From the NCBI GenBank assembly GCA_011033025.1, contig WFMF01000038.1, positions 496,001-560,000 on the forward strand: DNA of 64,000 bases. Reading direction: 5' to 3'. The notes beneath the pieces were generated by a model. It saw nothing but the letters and a program-made list of their open reading frames with translations, searched no databases and was not told the DNA's origin. The stretch comes from Beroe forskalii. Lineage: Eukaryota; Ctenophora; Nuda; Beroida; Beroidae. Numbering within the stretch: the stretch's first letter is position 1; every line of letters starts with the position of its first letter. Below, one piece after another: positions 1-11,700 of the stretch. Both the position numbers and the translations under genes were made by a program.

Positions 1-1597
1 TGCATGTGCAAACGTGCGTGATCATGCACAGGCGCACGTCCGTGACAATGCATGCGCATTGCGCACGTGACCATACATGTGTGCACGTAAACGTGTATGT
101 GCGTACTTACGTGACCATGCATGTGCACACGTGACCATGCAACCCAAAAACACTACGCAGATTTCGGGACGTACCACTACCTACCCCAGTTAATAAGTTT
201 TTAGTTTTTAATTAGAAAATCAATGAAAATGTAAAACTCATTTCCCTTATTTTCGTTCAAGAAAAACAAGATAACTTTGTTTTTCTTCCTGTCACTGCAT
301 CTTAGGTTCGGGCATGAAAAAAGATGCCCAACAGGCAATCGTGTCAATGAATAAAATTCAATGGAACAATGGAAAAGCGAAGATTGTTGAAAATTATTAT
401 ATTATTATTATTATTATAGTTACATTACACCACTCTAAATAGGCCCTAATAAGGTGGGAGCTGCATCCCGAATACATTTCTCAATAACTTCATCATTATA
501 ATTACAGTTCATTATAAGTTCAAGTCAGGCAATCAATCACTTGCACCTGCATTCTCGAAGTATATAAATGAAAAAGCTTTTTTTAATTTGTTTATTTGTT
601 TTTGTCATCAACTATCGAACGATACCAAATACGCAGCTGCTTTGATTGATTGCCTGATTGAAGTGCTACAGTTTACACATGAATCTACACTCAGTAAATC
701 AACACAATAATAATTATATACTACAGGATTACTTGACAACCAATAGTCCCATAAGACGAGTGTCTCTGTGCTGCGAACAAGAGGTGTTTTCATGGAAAAC
801 CATGACATCATGATGTCAGGGTTACCATGACAACGCCAGAAAAGCTTTTTGATTTTTTGTTCCAACATGAATTTAAGATGCATGAAATTTTGGTGTTCGC
901 AGCCACAGAATCTCGAATATTGATCCCTCTCACCAAAACTTTTGGTTTTTGTAAAATCTAAATATTACGAGGTAGGGACTGGTTAGGAGAAATATCAACG
1001 ATTAATTTTAAAGTTCAACACGTTATTTTTAACGATGTAAAATAATGTTGCAGTTGACCGTGAATTAGATTAGAACTTATAGGGGTACACTGCCTTACCA
1101 TGCTGTTGCTATATTAGAGTTTCAAAGTTGGGAAAGTTATAAATAGCAATTCGTGTCATAAAACTTACTACGTTTAACATCAAAATTAGGAGTTGTAAAC
1201 ATCAAATTTATATCATAATTCATATATCATATCAATATCATATCATGTCCGAGCTCCACTATTTTAACGTCACGTCTGTCATCGATATTATTATGACCAT
1301 GAACTGCATTTCGATTGATAGATTGATATCACGCAGGCATCTTTATAAAGCTTTATAAAAGTCATAAAGCATGAATTAACGGTGGTAGTTCGAACTCATG
1401 AACTGCACTTTGCGCGTCTTTTGTGTGCCTGCTGAAGTTTGCGAAGACATAAGAAATAAGATTTCGAACTATCACCAAAATGGCATCATCACACTGGTGC
1501 AAACTTAAGGCCTGATTTAATGTCATTGTACCAGCGTGATACCCAGTGGGCAGTGATGCTGCCGACAAATGAAGAGAGCGACTGCCCACATGATACA

Positions 1598-1722
1598 GGG
1601 CGTGTCGAACTCCTAAGTACAAGTGCGCGGCTTTTTTATGCGCGGCTCATTGCCTGTCATTAACAGCCAGTGAGCCGCGCATAGAAAAACCGCGCACGTA
1701 TGATTGTAGGAGTCCGACACGC
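1598..1722. repeat. 125-bp palindrome
   Basis: Arms CGTGTCGAACTCCTAAGTAC / GTGCGCGGCTTTTTTATGCG pair with the inverse around AACAG; a small hairpin MITE by shape. No flanking duplication is resolved. Confidence 0.6.
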
Positions 1723-2704
1723 CATTGATAGCTGTCGGACACGGGAGCTCGGACAAAACGTTAGACATTCCGTACTACTTTTCTCAAAAACTATCAATAC
1801 TACGTACATAACGCGAGTGCAATACATTATACCAGTGCAATCAGCAAACAACTTTTTTTAAATATTTTTTTGATTAAACGAGAAATTAAGCTCTTTTATT
1901 CAACACTTTTCATGAAAATAATTCATATTACCATAGTAAAAATGTTGCTTTTCCAGCCATCAGGGCTCAGTTATAGGAATGTTGTTAGGGAAATGTTATA
2001 CTGTATCATTAAATGATACATTACTTGTCGTTAAAAAGCTTGTAGAATAAAAGAGCTTACAATTCCTCTTATTCCCACTAAAAATCATTTATCAATAATT
2101 TTATGATTAGAAAATTCACGATTTATTATTGATGCTAAGAAGAAGACCGTTCACATTTGCCTTGCAGTAATCTAAGTCATGAGCCATTCAAAATTAGTAC
2201 TGGTAAGGCCAAGACCTTAAATCAATTTCAAACTTTCTCTGAAAATCAAATTTAAACAAATATCCAAAATACAAGTCTCATTAATTTTCAAACATCCTCC
2301 CATGAAGAAAACAAGGTGGCCCTTCCTGGCAGAAGGGCGCAGGAAATTCTATTCAAATGGAACATTACAAGAACTGCAACGATATCAGGACCCTTTATAG
2401 GCACATTACCAGGCACATTATTATCGGCGGCAAATTGGCTTAACCTTTGTGGCCTCTAAATATTATTATGACACATTGGCAAATCAGCGTGCGTGCTGAT
2501 AGTCAGGACGCGCACTGATTGGTCAATGTATCAGTACTCCGGTTTCAGGATCGTAAGGGGGCTTACAATATTAGGGCTTAACAATATTCAGGGTAGAGTG
2601 ATGGGGGTATTGTATAAATTTACTACAAAAGTTCTAAGTATCATTGTCAATTATGGACAAAGAGAACGAAGAAAAATCAACAATTATTGTTACTACTACA
2701 ACGC

Positions 2705-2866
2705 TGTTATCATGACAACACTGTTACCATGACAACACACTGTTACCATGACAACACACTGTTACCATGACAACACACTGTTACCATGACAACATACTGT
2801 TACCATGACAGACTGTTACCATGAGAACACACTGTTATCATGACAACACACTGTTATCATGACAAC
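2705..2866 (+). promoter_or_regulatory. tandem array of RFX X-box-like motifs
   Basis: A 19-bp repeat holds GTTACCATGACAAC or a close variant. Eight units fit the X-box consensus GTHNYYATRRNAAC. Isolated matches lie at 821-834, 2972-2985, 4398-4411 and 4440-4453. RFX factors bind this motif upstream of ciliary genes in animals. Whether this array is bound is unknown; it may be a plain minisatellite. Confidence 0.55.
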
Positions 2867-3262
2867 ACTTATCATGGCAAAACTGCCACTTTCTTGCGAA
2901 ATCCTAACGATGAAAAGACTGTTACGATCATGCCAATTTTCTCAGCGGTGGTGGTAAATAAGAAATAAGCGGTTGTCATGGTAACTGTGTTGTTATAGTA
3001 AGAATAGTATCTCGCGATATCACACACATAATATCTCGTAACAAACAAAACTGAAAATAACTGAACATATCATCATCACCACAAATTCGAATTATTTTTC
3101 AGGAAGCTACGATTATTTCCATACAAATGAGATTACAATTATTACATATCTCCAAAGTCGTCTCACATAGAATTTAGAACATTCTTCTGAAAGTATTGGA
3201 TGGAACCACTCGTTACCAACTAAATCGTGTGCTTCACATTTTCAGGAAAATCTTAGGCACCT

Positions 3263-3400
3263 GCATCGTTCCGCGTCGATCGATGAATTGATCAAATGAG
3301 AAACGCACACAATTGCGCTTGCTTGATGTTTTGCGCGAAAGTCATCGTAAAAGTGTTTTGTCATTTGATCAGTCCATTCGATCGACGCGGAACGATGAAA
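3263..3400. repeat. 138-bp inverted repeat
   Basis: Arms of about 35 bp: CATCGTTCCGCGTCGATCGA plus TTGATCAAATGA, with the inverse at 3360-3400. Confidence 0.65.
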
Positions 3401-3506
3401 CCACCTTAGGTAATCTGAGCACGAGGCAGCTTGTTTAACCATCATAAATTGTAATTTGTAAACAAATTCTCATCATACTGAACATTGAAATCTCCTTTCG
3501 TTTTAA

Positions 3507-3559
3507 AAGAATCTCTCAAACATGAGATCATGGCATGATCTCATGTTTGAGAGATTCTT
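3507..3559. repeat. perfect 26-bp-arm hairpin with one-base spacer
   Basis: AAGAATCTCTCAAACATGAG plus ATCATG, one G, then the exact complement. It would extrude as a cruciform. Confidence 0.9.
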
Positions 3560-5254
3560 CTGATCATCATGCGTCTTATGCAAGCCTTAAGTCTGGAAAA
3601 AGCTGCCAGGAGCTCGAATCATCCTTTCTTAAATTCTACAATATTACACCCTGAATACTACCATGTTACCCACAAGGCTGAAAGCACCCATTAATTCCAA
3701 TCACCACTCCCGACCTCTCAGTCCCACGCCGTAATGACGCCACGTGCAATTCAGTTTCATACCTTCGCGCAATATTAATTGCGCGCGGCTTTTCTACGCC
3801 GCAAAAAATTCCGCGCGCGGCGTCATCGCGCTGCGCGACTTTAAAAGGTCGGGAGATCTAAGTTAGCAAAAACATTTAATGGTAAACTAAGCATGGGAAT
3901 TCTCAAGACATCAATCTCACTATGAGACTTTGTAACCGTGACTCTTTACATTTCACCATGGCAACTCATACTCATATTATAGTTCAGCCTGTTGAATTTA
4001 GAAGTTGACTTCGAAACCAGCTTTCCTCTGAAGGCCGCCTGCTAAGGGCGGCTGTATAGGCTTTCAAATACCTTCCTAATACTTCACAATAAATTATAAC
4101 ATCAAAAAGTACAATATTAATTAACAGTCCAATTATACCAGAGAAAACGGAATTGCATAGGGTGTTGGACTCAAGTATATGTAAAGTTGTCAGAGAATCG
4201 ACGTTGATTTTATGAAATGTGAATTCTCAAGAAATAGACGATACTCTGGAAGAAAGGGAATTTGTCATTCTAAAGGCATTCTTGAGAAATTGATAGAAAC
4301 CATCAAAGGCGATTCAAGATCACCTTACTTTACACACTTCCACAGGACTTTTCAGGGACGCAAATCCGTTCAGCAATGAAGTTTACCATGACAAAATGTC
4401 ATCATGACAACACATCCTGTCACCATGACAAGACAACCTGTTGCCATGACAACTGAACATGCTACCATGACAGGGTCATAGTAGCATGTGCGCATGGTAC
4501 TTACTGATACACAATGGAACAAGGAAGAATTAAACTACTTAATGTAAGTTTGGATGACACTTTGCCACAGGATCAATTCACACAAAGAAGCATAACTTGT
4601 AAATGAAATTCAATTTTTAAATCTTTTGTTCATCCCACGCTTTTTTAAGTTTTTTAGTATAATTTTTCGAGTTATTTTATTAAAACCTGCAACAAAGTTC
4701 AAGGGGCGGTCGACTGCTGGCCGCCCCATACACATGTCTGATTGATTGAAGGTACCACATTACACTGCAACAAATGCCGCATGTTTCTAGATCACATCGT
4801 AACACTTGCACGTGCAACTCTTACAGTTCCATCGCATAACAACACTTTACACGTGCAAAGTTGATCACATTATGAACTTGCACGAGGAACTTTGGTCACA
4901 CAGCAATGTGCGTGAAACTTCGATATCAGAACACTTGCACGTACAAACTTGGTGTCATCAGGATGGCATTTCTACTGCTTGATCTCTTAGCAATGCATTT
5001 GAAACTCGGATCACAATACTGCACGTGCAACCCAAATGCCGTAATTCACAGACATCACAAAAGATTGCATCCACCGGATGCTTGTCGCATGTGCACTTGA
5101 CAACGTATGCATGTGCCAAATGTCAAGTCAAAACCACCTTCACATCATTATGTATTGCAATATCCCACAGTCTTGCTATACTATTGCATTGCACGTGCAC
5201 ACTAAGTGCACAGCGCACGTGCACTTCGCGCGCGCCTGATTCTCCCTCGTTATC

Positions 5255-5373
5255 ATGCACGTGTTTCCCAGTGCACGTGTTTCCCAGTGCACGTGTTTCC
5301 CAGTGCACGTGTATCCCAGTGCACGTGTATCCCAGTGCACGTGTATCCCAGTGCACGTGTATCCCAGTGCACG
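5255..5373. repeat. 16-bp minisatellite with CACGTG in each unit
   Basis: About seven copies of CAGTGCACGTGTWTCC, just beyond the 3' end of the SECISBP2 coding region. Scattered GCACGTGC motifs continue through 4750-5400 and also at 1-165. The large plus-strand frame 5025-5786 is an artefact of this array plus the antisense of the last exon. Confidence 0.85.
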
Positions 5374-5458
5374 CATCTCGTCCATGTTGTGCACGTGCAC
5401 CATCTCCACGACACCGCGAGCTGAGAGTGCTAAAGCCTAAGGGGGAGGAGGGGCGAGG

Positions 5459-5763
5459 TCAGCCCTCCCCGGAGGAGTGGCCGTTCTCTATACTCAGACA
5501 GCTGATTTCGTTATTGTTCTCAATGCCGCTGTCCACGAAGGAGCTCCCCACGCTCTCATTATCTTCCTCTTCCTCCTCCTCTTCTTCTTCCTCCAGGACG
5601 TTGTTATCGTCCTCGAACTCCTCCCCCTCGTCGGACGATCCTCCGTCCTCCTCCTCCTCTTCAGCCGCGTCCGAGGAGGATTGGTGGTGTTCCTCAGCGG
5701 ACTCTGTGAGGAAGCGCTCCCGGGCTAGAGGGTGGCGTTGTGGACTACCTCACTCCACAGGGC
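5459..5763 (-). CDS. SECISBP2: SECISBP2 last exon, acidic tail with a frame break
   Basis: From the acceptor at 5764-5765 the frame reads ALWSEVVHNATL and then meets TAG near 5725-5727. A second frame opens across the same spot and reads ARERFLTESAEEHHQSSSD, then a long Asp/Glu-rich tail to TGA at 5459-5461. In vertebrate SBP2 the L7Ae domain is followed by a similar helix (VELTVAARQAY), so the two parts probably belong together with a 2-nt indel around 5723-5732. The alternative is a natural early stop just after the RNA-binding domain. Written as a host-gene lesion or assembly error, not resolved. Confidence 0.7.
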
Positions 5764-8700
5764 CTGGGAGATGGTGGAAAAGTTAGTGGATCATTTAAAA
5801 ACGCAACATTTCTGAAAGCGTGCAGACTGCCGCTGTTGTTATATCGGGTCAGTTAATCGGTACAAACCCGTCTGTGCAAAAATTCGTCGAAGCGGGATCA
5901 TTAGGAAGCCGAAATATAAGGCTATTTCCATCAATTTTAAATGCGCTCTTGGACAAAACGAGCGTTTCCTGGCACTAAATGAAATGTAGAAAATACCTCA
6001 GCTCCGTCGTAGCTTATAACCGACACGGCACTCGTGATGGTGCTCTTGGGACGGGCCAGGATCTTGGATATCCTGGTTTTGTTCAGCCCGTAGAAAATGG
6101 GGACATTCTGTTCAGTGGACAGATTCACAATGTCGTGAACGCAGTCGTACAGTCCACCTGAAATGATCATTAGTTTAAATTATTTCGATGCTGACAATAA
6201 TCCTGGTACTTCAATTACAGAGAGTGTAAAGAAACTATTTTTGTAGATTTGGCAGTCACAAAACAATATCAAAATTGGAGTCGCTAATTAGTGACGTATG
6301 GTTAAAACTTGATTTTTCTTACCTTTGGAAACTATCTTGTCAATGTTGGGTGGGATGATGACACATTTAACTTTTCTCAGTTTCAGATATTTCCTGGCCT
6401 CTCTCAGTCCACAGCAGTACCTTCTCTTGTGCTGCAGAGAGGATTCGATGAGTACATGATCATTGGTGGGTATTGCTGAAATAACGCAGTTCATAAAAAC
6501 ATTGCGATGCGCGCGTGGTAGAGCTCAATACTATTCTCAATGATCCGAACGGTCCTGCCAAGGTCACTCTTGGTCCCCCAGGGACCCTCTCCCTGTCACC
6601 CCTAGTGACTCGCCTCCTAGTGACTCTCCTCCTAGTGACCCCCCCCCTTGTTTAATGACCCCCCCCCTAGCGACCCTCCTTTTGACCCCCAGTGACCCCC
6701 CTCCACCCTAGTGACCCCCTCACCCCATAGTGACTCTCCTCCTAGTGACCCTCCCCCCCTTGTGTCCCTCGGCCCACCACCCAAGTGATCCCCCTTGCGA
6801 CCCCCCCCCAGTGAACCTCCCCTTTAGTGACCCTCCCTCTAGTCCATCCACCCCTAGTGACCCCCCACTCAACTTACTGCAGATCCAGTGCGGTACGCTT
6901 TGTCATTGTACTCCCTCAGCTGAGTGCCCCCCTAGTGACCCCCTACCTAGTTTCCCCCTAGTGACCCCCAGGTGACCCTCCCCCATCCCTAGTGACCCTC
7001 CTCCTATTGACCCCTCCCCTAGTGACCCCCTCCCTCAACTCACTGCGGATCCAGTGCGGTATGCTTTGTCATTGTACTCTCTCAGTTGAGTGATCCCCAG
7101 TTACCCTCCCTAGTGACCCCCCCCCCCTCCTGACCCCATCCCTCAACTCACTGCAGATCCGGTGCGGTACGCTTTGTCATTGTACTCCCTCAGCTGAGAC
7201 AGGAAGGTAGACCCCCCCCCTAGTGAACCTACCTCCCCCAGTGACCCTCCCCGCTAGTGACCCCCCGGTGACCCCACACAACTTACTGCAGATCCAGTGC
7301 GGTACGCTTTGTCATTGTACTCCCTCAGCTGAGACAGGAAGGTAGTAAGGCTCTTGTTAAGCTCCGGAGTTACGCTCTGGTAACAGTAATCCGGTAGGGC
7401 TGTGTTCTTCACTACGTCACTGCGGAACACAGAGTTGCGTCATGTAACACGGGAAATGGGGGGAGTTTATGTAATAAGAAACGACACCGAGGTTGAATTT
7501 GATAGGACAGGATGGCGATAGGCAGCCCGGAAACGTTTTGAGCACTGCCTGCCCTTTAGAAACCGAATACCATCGCCCTCACATATTCGAATTTGATTGT
7601 ATGAAGAAGTGCTGATCTCAGTCTTGCGGTCAATCAAACATGCGGACTCATGGCTGAGACTGTACTACACAGAACAGTAAACAGGAACGGGTAAAATAGC
7701 TGTCTAGGCATGAATTCAGAGTAAAATGATCAAGGTAAAACTCTTTTCCTGTACACTAAAAACTAACCTGCATTCGCTTATCTCTGATTTCTCTTTGGTG
7801 ATTATCTGCAATAGGAGCTTGGGTTAATAACACGGGTAAATACACGAGAACACGTAAAAATCATTGAAACAACCTCTCAACTACCCCTCTAAATGCTCAA
7901 AGGTCATGACAAGATTCCACACTATTATCTTCTTCATTTTGCTCAGTTTCTTGGGTTTCCCTTCCTCCCTTTCTTTGCCTCGTCTCACAGCCGGTGCCGA
8001 GGAGTCCAGTGGATTAGCTGCCTGAAACACTAACTGTTAGCCTGGTTGCCAAGCAGCGATACAGTAAACACGGCCATACTCCGACTTCGCACAGGGTCAT
8101 GGGAAAAACACCTTCCCAAAAGTACTGCTCACTTCTGTTACTTGAGTAGGGATACGAATGTAAATCCCGTGGTTAAATATAATTCGGCAGGCAACCACTT
8201 GGCATCGAGCCAACGCTACATCACTAACCAACGTAGCCACACACACTTGCAACACTCGCCATCACAGTCACTCTGCGATGTAATTATTTTACATAACAAC
8301 GCGCGTTAAATGCGCGCCCTTCCCAGAAAACCATGACATTAGGGAGGGGTATCGCATTTTAGCGAAATATTTGCTAGTCGTTTTAGCGCATGTTGCAAAC
8401 GTGTCCCACTGCCACACGTTTCCTTTCGATTTGACCACCGTGTACAATGTACTGCGGAGTTGTACACAGAATGCGGCGTGCTGTTAGCGGGCTATAGTGA
8501 TGTGCTAATACCTGGCTGTTTACACAGGTTTTAGCTTCCTCTGTGTCTCGCACTTTGGTCATTTTCTTCTTCTTGACCTTCTTGTCCTGAGAAATGGGAG
8601 GTGTGAAACATTCCACGTCACTTTAGCCAAGAGGCGTATACATTGTTACAATCATACAAGGAGATGTACAGCGAATCCTATACTGAGCCCTGTAGTTTCA

Positions 8701-11700
8701 ATTCCTTGTTTAAAGGCCGTACAGCAAGGACTTCCACTGCCTTAGCCAGGCACGTAGATTCTCTCCATTCCTCCCAGCTTTCAAGGACGAAAGTGGCTTG
8801 CATAACCCATGCATTCATGTCACGATATGTCAACGTAATGTCACGCCATGTCATACATGGCAACCAGCCAATTCAGATCAAAACCCCGGAGTAATAATGT
8901 AAGACAGGGCCAAAAACATCCCTTGCATTCGCGACTAATGACGGTAATTTAGAAATATTCAAAAAGTCAGGTACGGATGCGTTTTGGACCTTTATTTGTG
9001 AAAAAAGTATATATAAGTGAACAAAAACTATGAAACAGGTTGCAAACACTTTCAATTACCTAGAGAGAGTGTAGCTGAACTAGAGAGAATGTACCTGAAC
9101 TAGAAAGAATGTACCTGAACTAGAGAGAATGTACCTGAACTAGAGAGAATGTACCTGAACTAGAGAGAATGTACCTGAACTAGAGAGAATGTACCTGAAC
9201 TAGAGAGAATGTACCTGAACCAGAGAGAAGATGTTGAGCTGAATCTCGGAGCCCTTGGTAGGTTTGACCCTGCCCCTTCCCCCGTGGTAGTGAGATTTGG
9301 GGTATCCCTGCTCGGAATCTGCCGGCACGAACTTCTCAGACCGTCTCTCCCCGCGAGCTACTCTACCTCCCCTGTCAGCAGCCTGATCAGTGGTCTGATC
9401 AGAGGAGGCCTGGTCAGGAGATGGCTGCTCTGTCTGGGTCTCAGGTACCGGCTCTTCCTTCTCTGAAGACTCGTTCTCTGACTTCTTAACATCTACTTTT
9501 ACATCCGTCTGAGGAGACATAGGGTGAGATTGCTAAGAATATTCTTAGGTTAATCAGCTTTGGATTTTATTTGAAGCGTCGCATGAATTGATACAAAGTT
9601 GACCATGGCGAATGAACGGGAGTTGTTTCCAGCCGCCAGGTTTCGGCCCATCCCCCACTGAGATACACACAAGCTCCCTGTTTACAACAATCAATGAGGA
9701 CTTATTACCTTGGCTTCGTGGTTGTTCGCATCTTCAGTGCTGGCAGAGTTACCCACCAATGCCGCCCTGTAACTCATTATACTCTCATCTATCTCTGGAA
9801 CGTCAACTGGGGCTATCAACTCTTCTTCCTTCTTTACGTTTACACCTTTATTATCAGCTCAATTAGTGGTATCAGTCAATCAGTGTTAATTGTTATCGGT
9901 CAATTAGTGATATCAGTCAATCAGTAGCATCAGTCATTCAATGACATCAGCCAATCAGCGCAATCAGTCGAAGAAAAAAATCCACAAGGTCTAAAATGGA
10001 CGGGAAATTTTCGAGTGAGAATATTTCCCTCAAATATCCTAGATATTTACCTTTGTTTTTCTTCTTCTCAATTTTCAATGCTTTTTGTGAGGTAGGAATA
10101 GCTGTGTTTTGGGGAACCGGCGCCTCTTCAGTTCGACTCTTGGTGGTCCTTTGCTCAATCTGAATCAAACGATCATTATTACATGTGTGACATTATATTG
10201 CCTATTGGAGTATTGGTGATAGGACTATTTATCTTGATCTAACGAAAAGAATTGAGGAATAGAACAAATTTTGCATTCATTTCATCCACTCTAATTTCCG
10301 ACCGCGAAAAGTTATGTCTATAAGTTAGACTCAAACATCTACTCAGTGCACGTTTCTTTTCTTTTCTCAAAAGCTGTTTTTTCATCGAAAGAGAAATGAG
10401 GATGACATGAAAATCACACGACTATGCGAAATGTGTACATTTAAAAGTGTACAATCTTACAATTATGTACATGAGGTGTATAATATTCCAGACCTAACTG
10501 CTAATCATGTTGCAATGTTGCATTTCTATTCCTAAGGACTGCTCACCTTATTATAAGTCCTCTGGATCTGATGATGCCCGTTATTGTGCTCCCTATCTCC
10601 GTTCTCGTACCTCCCTCCCACATGAGGGGCGTTGTTTCCGTTGTGGAGGGGGGTGTGGTTGTTGCCGTTGTGGTGGTGCCGGTTGTTGTTGTTGTTGTTA
10701 CTGTTGCCCTGTCTGTTGCGGTGCTGTCTCATGTACTTGTCACGGAAACGGGGGATCGAGAAACGGGGGTGGTTGGACGCTGGTGCCACTATGTACTGAA
10801 ATTAACGGAATTGTAAACAAGGAGATTCCGTTACGGACTAGTAGCTAGGCTGGTACGAATTACTTAAGTAATTTTAGGAATTGTTAGACACTGTTCGAGT
10901 TGTTAGACACTGTTTCAAGCGAAGCCATTCGCCCATTCAGTGTTGAATGGGTGTGTAGTCAGGCCAAGTTAATTTGTAATTCCTATTACAATGCTACAAT
11001 AGGAACTCTATGCAATGATAAGGCCGATTGCCCACCTACATGATTATACATGATTATTTATGTACCTACAGAGCCACTGAATGATTACCTGGTTGGGGAC
11101 CCAAGTGTACAGTTCATTGTTATAGACGCTTGGAATAAATTCAGGAGCATCGAGCGAGAAACCGCCGTTTCCGACCATGTAGAAGGCAGTGTGTCCATTT
11201 TGAGCGTTTGGAACAAAAGGCTCAACCTCTGGTCTTAAACGGGATGTCTGAAATGGGACGGTGGGTTATGTCAATGATCTCCAATATTGTTGGTGGGACT
11301 GTAATCTTATCAGTAAGTTTCATGATTATTGTAACATAAACTAATATTAGAATATCTTAACATTATAAATTAATGGGATGATATAAATCAATGGAATGCA
11401 TTAGTAATACAGTCAAATCTGCCTCAAAAAGGGGTAAAAAGTGGACAAATTCTACACCAAGCGATTTTGCATGGATTCTATAGTTTTTTTGCATGAAAAT
11501 CGATCCTAACAACTTTCCACACCTCTCCGGAGTGTGGAAAGTGCCGAAAATCGATTTTAGCTGAGAGGCAGCGACTGATATGTAAAAATCAAATCTCGGC
11601 TCAGGAAGGTCGTAGAGACTTCATCTTGGGCGGAAAATGTGCGCAATTAGCATGTTTATATATACAATTGTCAACAACAAATATGCCCTAAAAATGCTCA

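Larger units (their letters stand above)
1..5458. other. non-coding region downstream of SECISBP2
   Basis: No coding frame with recognisable content. It holds CACGTG-rich alternating purine-pyrimidine DNA (1-165), three hairpins, the X-box-like array and the 16-bp minisatellite. AATAAAA on the minus strand near 4675 is a possible but distant polyadenylation signal for SECISBP2. Confidence 0.6.

Noticed and set aside
2705-2866. CRISPR array
   Set aside because: Units are contiguous, without unique spacers, in an animal genome.
5025-5786. 253-codon plus-strand frame with poly-Ser
   Set aside because: Antisense of the acidic SECISBP2 last exon joined to the CACGTG minisatellite.
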